A stretch of DNA of 64,000 nucleotides from Strigamia acuminata (taxonomy: Eukaryota; Arthropoda; Chilopoda; Geophilomorpha; Linotaeniidae): contig OX442315.1 of the NCBI GenBank assembly GCA_949358305.1, positions 24,516,427 to 24,580,426 on the forward strand, written 5' to 3'. The notes below the pieces were generated by a model. It did no database searches. It saw nothing but the letters and a program-made list of their open reading frames with translations, and was not told the origin of the DNA. Shown piece after piece: positions 14,101-25,589 of the stretch; the first letter of the stretch is position 1, and every line of letters starts with the position of its first letter. The translations under genes were made by a program, and so were the position numbers.

Positions 14101-15708
14101 TTTATCTTTTAGATATACCACGCCCAGAAATAATTGATTATTGTGTAGCTTATTTACTTACTGTTCAGCAGTGGGATTATTTATCATCTTGCGATTACGG
14201 GCGAAGTTCTCGTTTTGAAGTAATTTAAAATTGAATCTTATGCAATTCTTATGTAAATATATGAATTTTATTAACAGTGTGTCCATTTCGCTTGTATTTT
14301 GGCAAAAGTGTGCCTTGAAATTCGTGCGAATTCTGGAAGTAGAAAAGCTGTGAAAGAGTTGTGGGAATTAAGTATTGGCAGATCTCTCGTTTCTATATCC
14401 GTAAATTAATTTCTAATTTGTATTTTAGTGTTGCCAATATTCACCAACAACAGTAATCAACAAAAACGTTCGTCCAGTGGGTTAACGAATGTATTGCAAC
14501 GTGAAGTTCCACACGCGATATTTAGCAAGTAAGCTTTTCATCGACGATATTATTTTAAAGTAGAGCACTAAGTTACCGTAACAAACTTACTACTACTACT
14601 TTAGAACGGCGTTAAATCAATTTATGGAAAAAGTGCAAAACATTCTTCCCCTGTCTGTGATGATCTCGTGCTTAGCAAAACTTCACAACATACTAAAAGT
14701 GAGTTATAACCATTTTTAAATCTTTGTAACAATACGAGGAATTTAAATTCTCTATCAAATGCGTAGGACGATAGTAACAACAACATATTTTTGGAGTATT
14801 CTACGCCATGGCCAGCAGTTGTGAGCAAGTAAGATTAATTCGTATAAAAAAATATCGAGTCACTGTTTGCTTGTTTCTTTCCAGTTCGGGTGCATTTTAT
14901 ATAAAGGGCGTTTGCGAGACATTGTCGTTATTATTGACCCGCACGCTTCAGCTATTTCCAAACTATCCGCCATTTTTGAAGACTATGGCCGACTTAAATT
15001 ATGGTAACACTCGATCAAATTGATGATGATTTATTTTATTCTTTAAAAACTAATTATTAGTTTTGGGATACCACGCAAAATGCCTGAAGTTTTACTTAGA
15101 GGCAGGTGCTGCAAGTAGTGATTTTTTCCATTATCCAGTTCCGCGAACCATTTTTGACGATCTAGTCTACAGACGGATGATTCGATGTTGTTCACAACTC
15201 ACGTATCATACTCAAGTACGAAATGCTTTTAAATTTAAAATTGCAGATACAGATTTCTCATGATTTATACTCGTTTAATTAGGCTGCTGTTCTGTGTCAA
15301 TTCTTGGACGAAGTTGATTACATGGTGGCATTTAAAGCCTTGCAAGAAAAAAATTGTTCCGATGCTATGGATGCGTATTACAATTGTTTCTGGGATGTGT
15401 CTATCCTTGAATTTCTTGTCAATATCCTTTTATTTAATTTTTTTAATTTCTCGGTATTTTGTGCACATTTTTTCTTTAATGAAATTACATCTTCATACAA
15501 AACATGGAGAATTGGATAAAAAGCAGTTGGCGGTAAACTTAGTTATATACAAACGAGACTAAATTGAGATTAATCGACTTTTTTTTAATAGCTTAAAGTT
15601 ATGGGCCAAACAGAATTAAATTCTAGCAACAGTGAAGAAATAAAACAAGAAGCTGCCAACATTAGAAAACGCCAGTTTCTCAGATCACTTACTGAACAGT
15701 GCCTGTGA
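11186..15708 (+). CDS. INTS8: Integrator complex subunit 8
   Basis: INTS8 is a scaffold subunit of the nuclear Integrator complex, which cleaves snRNA and paused Pol II transcripts; it helps hold the PP2A module. The N-terminus (PPILSWFEFLLNGNLLLDHV) and the TPR-like middle (CYDLGCIHFFNEDYSNAGDM) are recognisable. The C-terminus is strongly conserved: FYIKGVCETLSLLLTRTLQL, LGYHAKCLKFYLEAGAASSDFF, AAVLCQFLDEVDYMVAFKAL, HGELDKKQLALKVMGQTELN, RKRQFLRSL. About 20 exons are separated by tiny introns. Nearly all are GT-AG, but one at 15422-15488 is AT-AC with U12 signals and must be removed to give LEFLVN-LHTKHGEL. The stop lies only 20 bp from the FEN1 stop on the other strand. Confidence 0.96.
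15422..15488 (+). other. AT-AC minor-spliceosome (U12-type) intron in INTS8
   Basis: This 67-nt intron begins ATATCCTTTT (a perfect U12 AT-type 5' splice site) and ends AAATTAC. A branch-like TTCTTTAAT lies at 15472-15480, about 9 nt from the end. Removing exactly this segment joins CTT GTC A to AT CTT CAT ACA and restores the conserved protein. No GT-AG choice nearby does so. Confidence 0.9.
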
Positions 15709-15728
15709 ATTACCAAGTTGTTTAAGGA

Positions 15729-17340
15729 TCATCTAGGACGCTTTTTGCCAGCATTTGATTTCTTATTCGACTTGCCAGGTTTTTCTTCAACCTTAAAGAA
15801 ACAACAATCAACTTTTCCACATTTCAAGATTTTACAAATCTGTACCTTGCGTTTCGTTGATGTTGGTGGACTAAGGACTTTAAAAAACCCATCTAAACGG
15901 CCTTGAGTTGTAGAATTCCTGCCTTTGGTCAGTTTCTTAATTCCATTTCGAATCCTTTCTTCGCTGAAATGGCAAAAAAACTGATTAAAAATTGTTTTTA
16001 TTAATTTCTATTTGACATATTTGATTTACTTGAAACCATTATCTTCACACATAAATTTTAACAACCCTTCTTCTTCCGGTTCTTTCCATTTGATATCAAT
16101 CTGATCAGCTGGGGCAACTTCCGGATTCATGAACAACTGTCGAGCTTCTTCGTAAGCCCAATCTGGAGGTATGCTGTACTTTTTGGTATCAACCCGCTTG
16201 ATAATTTCCTCAATTGAGCCATGCGTTTTAATCAATTCTACCGCCCGCTTGGGACCAATACCCTTGATACTGTCGCAATAATCGCAGCCGAGCAGTATGC
16301 ACATATCTATGAACTTTTCGCGTAACAAATTTCCGGTAAATTCTGATTATTAATATGTTAATGTTAGATATTATACCTTGTTTTGATCCAGATCCAACTC
16401 TGACAACAATTTACTCAAATGATATTCTCGGATCGGCATTTTTCTTGCTTCGCTGAATGTCAAGTGCCGTAACATTACGCTCGAACCAAACGTTAAAGCG
16501 TCCATATCTTCAGTCGCAGTGGCATAGACTTTTCCAGCTTTAACTAATTCGGCGCACTGAGCTTCAGCTTCACACGGCGCCTGTTTAAGCAAGGACAGAT
16601 TAGTTTTTAGAATTAAAAAGTCTAATTCGAACTTACTTCGATGTAAGGAATGCCCATTAAGTCGAGTAATTGCTTGCATTCATCGTTGTGATGTTTTGTA
16701 ACTTTTACTAATCGACGATTGAATTTGTTTACACTCTCAACATCGCCTGATAATAAAATGATTTGTTATTATTTCATTTAAGAAACGAAATAATCGTTCA
16801 TTCCTACCAGTTTCTTCTGCTTTTTCTAGTTGTTTTTGTGCTTCTGCTCGCCGCTCTTCACGTTTCGCAAGCTGTCTTGCAAAGATGTAAATTTGTAAAA
16901 GGAGAAAGATAAATTTCTTCGCCGATTATTTACCTCTCCTGATTTTAAAGTTGGTGGTTTTCCATCGAATACGTATACAGGCTTAATTCCGTTTTCAACC
17001 AGTCGAATTGTTCGGTAAAATATTCCCATCAAATGGCTAAACAACAAGAATGAACAAAAACAAAACGTGTAATTGTGTGTTTAAGTACCTTGTGGTTTCA
17101 CCATCAGCATTCATTAACATATTTCCCTCTTGCCGGACAGCAATAAGGAATTGATAAATGCTCATTGATGCATCAATAGCAACTTTTCGACCTGCATTGT
17201 ACAAATGATATTAATTCATGTTCCTGTAACTTATAATAGTATTTCTAAGTAAACTTACCGAAGTAATTTTTTATTTCGTTTTCTTTAACGGCCGTCGAAG
17301 CGAAATCCCCAATAACTTTGGAAAGTCCAAGTATACCCAT
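15729..17340 (-). CDS. FEN1: Flap endonuclease 1
   Basis: FEN1 removes 5' flaps in Okazaki-fragment maturation and long-patch base-excision repair. The protein starts [14 protein letters not shown], with the invariant N-terminal Gly at position 2. Metal-binding acidic residues are visible in [46 protein letters not shown] and [13 protein letters not shown], and the helix-hairpin-helix follows in [12 protein letters not shown]. The C-terminus keeps the PCNA-binding box [10 protein letters not shown] and then a Lys-rich tail ending KKRPR. Its length is close to the usual 380 residues. The start is divergent from DDX27 (228 bp between start codons) and the end is tail-to-tail with INTS8, so its polyadenylation signals must lie inside the INTS8 coding exons or introns. 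Confidence 0.98.
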
Positions 17341-17568
17341 GACTAAAAATTAAAATTAAAACAGATGGAAGACGAAAGCAGCTTAGGCGCCAAAGTAGCC
17401 TTGGCCAAAAACGGCGCGAAAATGAAATGATAGTTAAACCGGAAGCACTATGCGTGTCACGTTTTGGAAGTACTTTACTACCAGGAGATGTCACTGCATC
17501 AGCAAAGAACTTAGCGAACTTGCGTTGGAACACGTGGTGAGACAAACCTTGCCGTAATTATTTGTAAT
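17341..17568. promoter_or_regulatory. Bidirectional promoter, FEN1 / DDX27
   Basis: The two head-to-head start codons are 228 bp apart, which leaves room only for a shared promoter and short 5' untranslated regions. The block is noticeably less AT-rich than the surrounding introns. Confidence 0.6.
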
Positions 17569-20500
17569 ATGAATCCATTACCGAATGAAAATAATGAAGA
17601 AATTGATTCGGATGAAGAGAGTAGTGACGACGAGGTATATTTTAGGCTAAAATATGGAAGTTAATGCTCTTTAAACTTGATTACTTTATACTTGATTTAG
17701 GTGAATCCGAAAAATAAAAATGCCAAACGTACCGACTTCGCATCAGGTTTTAAATTTGTGGACAATGTGCAAGAATACAACTACGATACCTGGAGTGAGA
17801 TAACAAAATACTTAAAAAAGAAACCATCGGTATCACTCGACGACAAAATAAATAAAATCAGAAAAGAAAAACAGAAAAAAGTAAAACCTCGAAACGACAA
17901 GTTCAAATTTATTTTATATTAAACGTTTTGTTGTCAGGCCAGTACTTCTGCTGACGGTGAAGATCTCGATGATGATGCTGAAGAGCAAGTTGAATTAGAC
18001 GAAAATGAAGAAATAAGTGAAGAAGAAATTGAAGATGATTTGTCATCGGTAGAAGATAACATTCCAGGTACAAACTGTCAAAAACCAATTCAAAATTGTT
18101 ATATAATTAAATTTTTTTCAAGATTCTGTAAGAATAAAATCCAAAAAGGGGAAGAAGAAATCCCAGAAGAAAAGTGTAGAGGAAATGCTTACACAGGATG
18201 ACGTATCGGTATGTGTGATAAACATTAGGCTTTTTTTAAGAAATAAATTAAAATGATTTTTTTGCTCATGCAGGAAGAAACAATAAACTTTTTTCAAGAT
18301 GCACCTGCTTTTCAAGATACATTAACATTTCAAGAGATGAATTTGTCAAGACCTTTACTTAAGGCGCTCACGATTATGAAATTTGCACATCCTACGCCGA
18401 TTCAGTCAGCTACAATACCAGTCGCCTTGCTTGGTAAAGATGTATGCGGTTGTGCTGCGACTGGAACAGGTAAATTATTCTGTTATTAAATATTTTATTA
18501 AACGAGATAAAATATTCTTTTATTATTATTTAACAGGTAAAACAGCTGCTTTTATGTTGCCTATTTTGGAACGATTGTTGTACAAGCCAAAACAAGCACC
18601 CGTTACTCGTGTTTTGATTTTACTACCAACACGTGAATTAGCGGTACAAGTATTTGAAGTCACATTAAAATTAGCCCAATTAACCAACATAAAGATCGGT
18701 TTAGCTACTGGTAATTATTTGACATATATATATATATATATACATATAAACAATTTTTTAAATTTATTTATTCATATATTAAAATTATGATTTACACTTG
18801 TCTAGGTGGATTGGATCTTAAAACCCAAGAGTCAGTTCTAAAATCGAACCCTGATATTATTATTGCTACACCTGGACGTCTAATTGATCATTTACAAAAT
18901 ACACATTCCTTCAATATCGAAAACATTGAAGTTTTAGTTTTAGATGAAGCGGACAGGTATACCTATTCGCTCGTCATTTTTTTTAAAGAATTTGTTCTAG
19001 TCGGTAAGCTTTTTATTTTCTTTGTAGGATGTTAGACGAGTATTTTGCTGTCCAAATGAAGGAAATCATTCAGCAGTGCTCATCAAACCGTCAGACTATG
19101 TTATTTTCAGCAACTATGTCCGACAAAGTTAAAGATTTGGCTGCAGTTTCTTTGAAATCTCCGGTAAAGATTTTTGTCAATAATAACACGGATGTTGCAT
19201 TCAATTTGCATCAAGAATTTATTCGTGTTCGTGCGTCCAGAGAAGGTGACAGGGAAGCCATTGTAGCCGGTAAATGAACGGGGTAAATAAAATCGAGACT
19301 TTTTTAATTAATTTGTTATTTTTGTTTGAAAACAGCATTGGTCAGTAGAATTTTTCACGATCATACAATAGTGTTTTTGCAAACAAAGATACAAACTCAT
19401 CGAATGCATGTCGTGCTTGGTTTACTCGGAATTCAAGTTGGAGAACTACATGGAAATCTTTCTCAACCTCAAGTATTGTAACATTAAATTAATTTAAAAC
19501 AGTTTTATATAATATTCACTTTTATTTAGCGTCTGGAAACGTTAAAAAAATTTAAAGAAGAATCAATAGATGTTCTATTAGCGACGGATGTGGCAGCGAG
19601 AGGTTTGGATATTCCTAACGTAAAGACCATAATTAACTTTACAATGCCGGCGACAATTCAACATTACGTACATCGAGTTGGCCGGACAGCTAGAGCTGGT
19701 CGTAGTGGAAGGTACCCGAAAGAAAACATTTTTTTAAATTGTTTACTAATGTATAAATTATCCAATAGAGCTATTACGCTAGTAGGGGAAAATGAAAGAA
19801 AACTATTACAGGAAATACTTAAACGAGCAACTCTTGCCGTTAAGAGAAGAACTGTTAAACCAGGTAACGATCGCACAATTTAAATATGTTATATGTAGTG
19901 AGATGGGGTTTAACTTACAAACTTGTAAAAAATTTGCAGAAGTAATCTCAAAATTCAGAGATCAAATTGATAACCTAGAATCTGACATTGCACGCGTGTT
20001 GCGCGAAGAGAAAGAGGAAAAGGAATTTAGAATTACAGAATTAAAAGCGCACAAAGCAGAAAAAATGGTGGAACATCATAAAGAAATTTTCAGTCGTCCG
20101 AAAAGAACTTGGTTTCAGACTCACAAAGAACGCGAGGATGAGAAAAGTAATCGTTCAGTTATTCACATTATTCAATCAAATATTAAACTTTTTAAATTAT
20201 GAAAACTTTCAGGTAGACTCCGATTAGACGTAGCCGATCCCTCGATCTCAAAGAAACAGCGAAAAATGGATAAAATTAAAAAGCTATCAACGGTACGTTT
20301 TATTCGTTATTTAAAGAAAAAAATTAAATTAAATTTTTGCGTTTTCATTTAGCCTGAAGATCGAGCCGAATTTGAAATGAAAAAGGCAGCAGATTATCAA
20401 GCACGAGTAGCAAAACGAATGCGAAAAGCTAAACCTATACGAGCTGTAACTGAACGTGATGAAAAACGTAGAAAAGACAGCAAACCAAGCAAAAGTAATT

Positions 20501-20806
20501 CGTCAGAATTTCTATTTCAAATTGAATTTGTGAATTATATATTTATATATTTTTTACAGCTAAACAAAGTAAAGTCTCGTCGTTCGATAGAGAATTGACC
20601 GACACCAGTAACAGATCTGTCAAAAAACACCGACAAGGACCTGCAACATATAAAGAAAGAAAAGAGTTGGGTTTAATTAAAAATAAGACACAACCAAATA
20701 AGAAATTCAAATCTAAGAGCAGGTAACTGATGGAACTTTTTATTTTTTGCGGAGATATAGTATTAACAGCAAATCATTTCTCGCTTTTAGGTATAGGAGG
20801 AAATAG
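17569..20806 (+). CDS. DDX27: DEAD-box RNA helicase DDX27 (Drs1 family)
   Basis: DDX27/Drs1 is a nucleolar helicase needed for 60S ribosomal subunit assembly. An acidic N-terminus with Lys-rich stretches is followed by the helicase core: Q-motif region [16 protein letters not shown] with PTPIQ, motif I ATGTGKT, Ia PTRELAVQ, Ib [14 protein letters not shown] in [32 protein letters not shown] and [13 protein letters not shown]. After the core come family-typical [16 protein letters not shown] and a basic tail ending KSKSRYRRK. Around ten exons are joined by short GT-AG introns, one of which (about 18711-18805) contains a TA dinucleotide run. All catalytic motifs are intact. Confidence 0.97.
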
Positions 20807-21095
20807 ATTGACCTTTTAGTGTGTGTGAAACATTTATCGTATACACGGTAAGGCTAAGGTTATGCGGTTAATAGTACACATTGATACAGTCATGTACAAC
20901 TACAACAACGGTAAAGCCAAAGTTTAATTTTGTAAATCAAATAATGGTAAATAAATAAGTTGCCGAATACTAAACTACATAGACAATGATAGTATTACAA
21001 AAAACGTATAAAAAGTTAGATAAAACAAAAAAAAATACATTTTTTTTTAATAGTAATAAGGGAATAATCAACAAGCTGCTATAAGAAACAAAACA

Positions 21096-23300
21096 TTAAA
21101 GTCCCTGCGACTTGAGCTTCTTCTCCCACAAGGAAGCTTTAGACATTTTAAGTATTGCACATTGAACGAATCTTTGATTGTGCGGATGTTCGCGTATAAC
21201 ATCTCGCCATATATTGGAACTGATATGATACCCCCTTACAAAGTGATAAACCCCGCCCACCTCCAAGTCCCCAACCACGTGAATCATTTCTCCATTCGTG
21301 AGAACTTTGTCTATTCTGGACGATTCCGTGGTGGAGAACATTCCACGAGTGTTGATACAACTATGCCAAAAATTGCCTTCAGTGCAAAACGATTCGGTCG
21401 GGCAAAATTTCAGTCCATTGTGGGCACTGGGGCATTCCAGCGGTCTCAACCCACCAAAAACGAAAACATCGTTACCCACGCCAACTGCGTGTGCTCCAAA
21501 ACGCCTCTCTTTTAACGGAGGAGCTGAAAACCATGTCTCTGATTTTGGATCAAAAACTTCAACCGCTTCGTACAATTTCCCACTGTTAATACCAGCAATT
21601 ACATAGATCTTATTGGCAGCCACCGCATACGCAGCTTGTGCTCTTTGAAGGCTCATGTCGGGCAACATCCTCCATTTATTCGTGTAGATGTTGTATTCCT
21701 CCATGCTGGTAAACACAGCTCCCTGCGAACTTTGGCCGCCCACGGCGTAAATGCGATCGCCCACTGTCAATAGACCGAAATTCATTCTGGCATGTTTCAT
21801 TGGATTTATGTACGACCACGTGTCAGTGTCGGGATCGTATTTTTCGCCCGTGTTCAACACTTGACCTTGGCATCCTTTGCCACCCACTGCGTACAAACAT
21901 CCACCTAGAGAGATAAATGTATAAATTATTGCCTCGTTGATGGACGTGGACGCAAAATTCAAACAGTTGGCACATTTTTGCGCTTTTTACGACTTACCAG
22001 CTTCAACCACGCTGTGGTGAGCTCGTGTTGTAAGCAGAGGAGCTAAACTCATCCAATCGCCCGAATGTAGCACTTTGTTTGGGGGGAGTTCGGTGCAACA
22101 TACTTTCTTGCTCACTTCATCGGAACTGGAAAATAAATTAAACGAGGAATTAAAACGAAATTTATTATTTATTATTTTAAACCAAAAGAATGCCTACTTT
22201 CCCTGGTAACCACCGCAGACGACGAGGGCATCGACTTGTCCTCTGGGATGCCAGTTTTTACTGATTGGTACCTTTATTTCGGTGGTGGACAGCGAATGGA
22301 ATAAATTCTCAATAGTTAATTTACTCGAATTAACAACGTCAATACGAACACATTCTCGAACCAGGTCGGGAAAACGGTTGTTACGCGAAGGGTTGTTGCT
22401 TATCCAGCGCATTAGAGCCGCTAACACGATTTCTTCGGATGGCACCGATAAATGATGGCGTTGTAAAATACGAGTTAGTCTTTCTTCATTTAAAAGAAGA
22501 AATTCTTCCGATAGACTAACTTCACTGAATGGAGAAGAAAGTCAAAATGTTGTTATAATTAATCAATTAATCAATTTGGTTTTTCTTTTATTACCTGAAA
22601 CAATTATTGAGTACTTCATTGGCTTTGAAGTTGACGCGAGGGCAAGTAAATCTTTCAGTGAATTCTAATATACCCAAACAATTAGGTGGAGCGATGCACT
22701 GTTCCAAGTAATCAAAGCACAGCTCTTTGAGGTCACTCATAAGCAACAAATCAGCTGCTTGTAACAAGTCCTCGACGTTGTCTTCTCCGATGATAATTTC
22801 GCCGCTGTATATGAACTCCAAAATGCTTTCGAATGCTGATGATTTAACATATTCTAATGATAATATCTGCCTTTCAATGCTTGAGGAATTAACTTTGTTG
22901 CTGTCAAAATTGAAAAATGCCCTGTATCGAATGGGAAAGAATTAGAAATACATGCAGAAAGAAAATTAATAATAATTTTCTATAAGTGGAGTATTGCAAA
23001 ACAATTTTTTTTAAAAATATTTTATTTTTTAAACATCTTTCGATGTTGCACAATGACGTTAAGCAAGAGTGTATCAGTCATGTCTTACCTAAAATACGGG
23101 CTCGCGGCAGCCAAAACACTGCGTTGAACTAAGATTTCTTTGCCTTCAATAACAATACATCCATCACAAACACCCGATATCTTTTTCACTTCGCAAAGAG
23201 ATTGTAGCAAATTTTTCGCATGAAAAGGACTCGTGAATTTCTGTGGATTGCTAAGTTTTGTTTCCGAGTTTTCACTGACTTGTTTGCAAGCGTTAGCCAT
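21096..23300 (-). CDS. GAN: BTB-BACK-Kelch protein, gigaxonin-like (KLHL16)
   Basis: Gigaxonin is a CUL3 adaptor that targets intermediate-filament and other proteins for ubiquitination. The BTB domain covers about residues 25-150 (CDGCIVIEGKEILVQRSVLA, AASPYFR, LEFIYSGEIIIGEDNVEDLL, QAADLLLMSDLKELC). A BACK domain follows (EEIVLAALMRWISNN), then six Kelch repeats (for example GGCLYAVGGKG, DRIYAVGGQS, NKIYVIAG). The blade KLYEAVEVFDPKSETW plus PLKERRFGAHAVGV closely matches gigaxonin, which separates it from other KLHL proteins. The C-terminus ends LKSQGL. The gene lies tail-to-tail with DDX27. The gigaxonin assignment is firm at subfamily level; orthology is likely but not proved. Confidence 0.9.
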
Positions 23301-23486
23301 GTTATGATAGGTCGCCTCCTAGTGATCGATTTTCAAAACACAAAACACTGTTCTTTAGTTTTTTTTAAACTTTTTATTTTTTATTTATTTTATTTTCAAA
23401 GTCAGAAATAGAAACTTTTATTTTTCTTGGATAGAGTTTTTTTTATAAGCGTTGTAAAACTTGCTCACGAGTTAAATAAAGCAAGA

Positions 23487-25253
23487 TCAAATCATTCCGC
23501 CTCCCTTAGTTAATGCATCTTTAATCATTTGTTCACTTAAATCCCATAATTCTTTAGCTAATTTTTCATCTTGAGCTGCTGCTGAAGGTTCACATCTGCA
23601 GCAATTGTTGAAATATAGTCCTCCGACTTGATCTAACTCCGGAGCAGCGGCACAATAAATAGTAGTGGCAGCGGCTTGTTGCTAAAATAATAAACAAATC
23701 TCTCTCTATATATAACAATGACTCAAAATAAAAGTTCCTACCAATGATTTAGTGAAAGGGCGAACGATGAAAAATAGCAGGCGATAAAACCACCAGGAAC
23801 TGGAAATACCCGTGCTAACCATATTTCCTGGATGCAAACTGTTTGTGAAAGTTCCTTTAGTATATAAACGCGCGTTTAGCTCGGTTGCAAAAAGAATATT
23901 GCACAATTTTGATAAATTGTAAGCAGAAAGACCGCTATATTGACACGCTGGAGGCGACAATTTTTCAACTGAAATGTTATCAACCGATAACTTCGCAAAC
24001 CTAAAAAAGAATAATTTGAATAAAATGTTCTTATTTTATTTTATTTTTCTCGAGTTAGAATTCTTTTTTTTTCTCCTTTACCGATGGGATTCGGATGAAA
24101 CAACCACTATTCGATTCGGAGCGGCTTTAATGATTGTATCCTCCAACAGTTGTACCAAATAAAAATGGCCTAAGTAGTTGGTTTGAAAAGTCGATTCAAA
24201 ATCGTTTTCTGTTTTTGAATAAGGCACCCCAAAAACAGCAGCATTTAAAACCAAAAGATCCAGTTGTCTGCAATTATACACATGAAAGAATTATATTACT
24301 TCACCAAGAAAAATTATTTTTTCTCACGAATATTTTTTCTTAAAATCTGTTGCGAACTGATGAATACTACGAAATGAGCACAAATCCAAAAGCATCGCTT
24401 CCGCTTTGATTTGCGGCTAAAATTTACAAAAAAAAATATAAATTTTTAAATAAATTCGCATCAATTTTACTCACCTTTTCCTTCGCAAAATTTTCGATGG
24501 CTTCTAAACTTTTTTCCATATTCCTCGATGCTAATATAACCGTGGCGCCATGGAAAGCGAGAGATTTAGCGGTTTCCAGTCCTAAAAAAATTGTAAATAA
24601 TTCATACACTGAAAGCCTGTAGTCAAATGATTATCAAACCGCCAAACCGTACCAATTCCACTATTAGCGCCGGTTACGACAACATTTTTACCACTCCAAT
24701 CTTGGCCATGCAATATTTGAAGTGCTGCTGTACTAGCATCGAATCTTTGTCGGATGTCGTACGTACATTCTTTCTCTTCCACAGCAAATGCAAGTCTTGG
24801 ATCAGTGTATGTAGTTTTCTGATTTACATGACTAGAAAAAGAAGAAAAAAATAATCAACCTGATTTATACTTCGCAAAATGCAATGCACAGTGCAATGAT
24901 CTCAACTTACTCCACATAAAAAATTTGTCCGTCCTCCTTCACACACCTCTCCCATCCGTAAGGAAGATCTGCAAATAAAAATAAAAACATATGTTATGCA
25001 TAATTTCAAAGTTTAAAATCAACCAAACTTGCCTCCTGACACGGACTTCTTTTTCCCAGTACGAGGATGCGTCCATTGGGTGGATTTGATCATATGACTA
25101 ATTTAAAACAAATCAATTTAAAATATCTCTATTCATTACACAATAATTGATAATATACTTTGCGTAATAAACTCTGCCGTCAAGTGTTGCTCGCTCCTCC
25201 CAGCCTCCTGGAAGTTCATCCTCACTGTCAGAGTCTGGACCAACCAGTGCCAT
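23487..25253 (-). CDS. WWOX: WW domain-containing oxidoreductase
   Basis: WWOX is a tumour-suppressor-related adaptor and short-chain dehydrogenase. There are two WW domains: [20 protein letters not shown] ending THPR, and [20 protein letters not shown] ending DPRL. Then comes an SDR domain with nucleotide motif [17 protein letters not shown], and the catalytic Ser (VVSSESHR) and Tyr-x-x-x-Lys (YNLSKLC). The C-terminus ([20 protein letters not shown]) agrees with WWOX. The intron at 24969-25032 appears to start GCAAGT, a GC-AG intron; the reading frame SGDLPYGWE needs it. The gene is divergent from ZC3H3, with 336 bp between start codons. Confidence 0.97.
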
Positions 25254-25589
25254 AACTGTTTTGTTTATTTAAAAGATTTGATGAAGCTGTTTTGGATGAT
25301 GCGTGTATCGTCCATTTCGACTTTTACTTGTGACAGCACCCGTATGTGTCATTTCGCCGTGACCATGGTAACAACAGCGATAATTATGTGGCCTACAGAC
25401 GGGCACCAATGTCACGCATGCGCAATTGCACATGACTCAGACTATAATTAGGCAATGACGCAGTAGGAATTAAGGTATGTGGCAAGTGGCCAGATCGTAA
25501 CAATTCAAGTCGTCCAGAGTTTCAATAATATTGCAGTTTAACTTTCGTGTCTTCGATTTTTATTACGTTTACACTGCGGTTAGTCCGAA
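25254..25589. promoter_or_regulatory. Divergent promoter, WWOX / ZC3H3
   Basis: This 336-bp head-to-head gap is GC-richer than its surroundings. It holds an RFX-type X-box at 25359-25372, the NRF1-like element GCATGCGCAATTGC near 25419, and a CCAAT at about 25407. Confidence 0.6.
25359..25372 (+). promoter_or_regulatory. Perfect X-box (RFX-type site)
   Basis: GTGACCATGGTAAC fits the RFX consensus GTNRCC-N(0-3)-RGYAAC exactly, with a 2-nt spacer, in the WWOX/ZC3H3 shared promoter. Confidence 0.7.

Noticed and set aside
21162-21606. Two plus-strand frames of about 100 residues
   Set aside because: They are antisense to the Kelch exon of the gigaxonin-like gene and show no family features.
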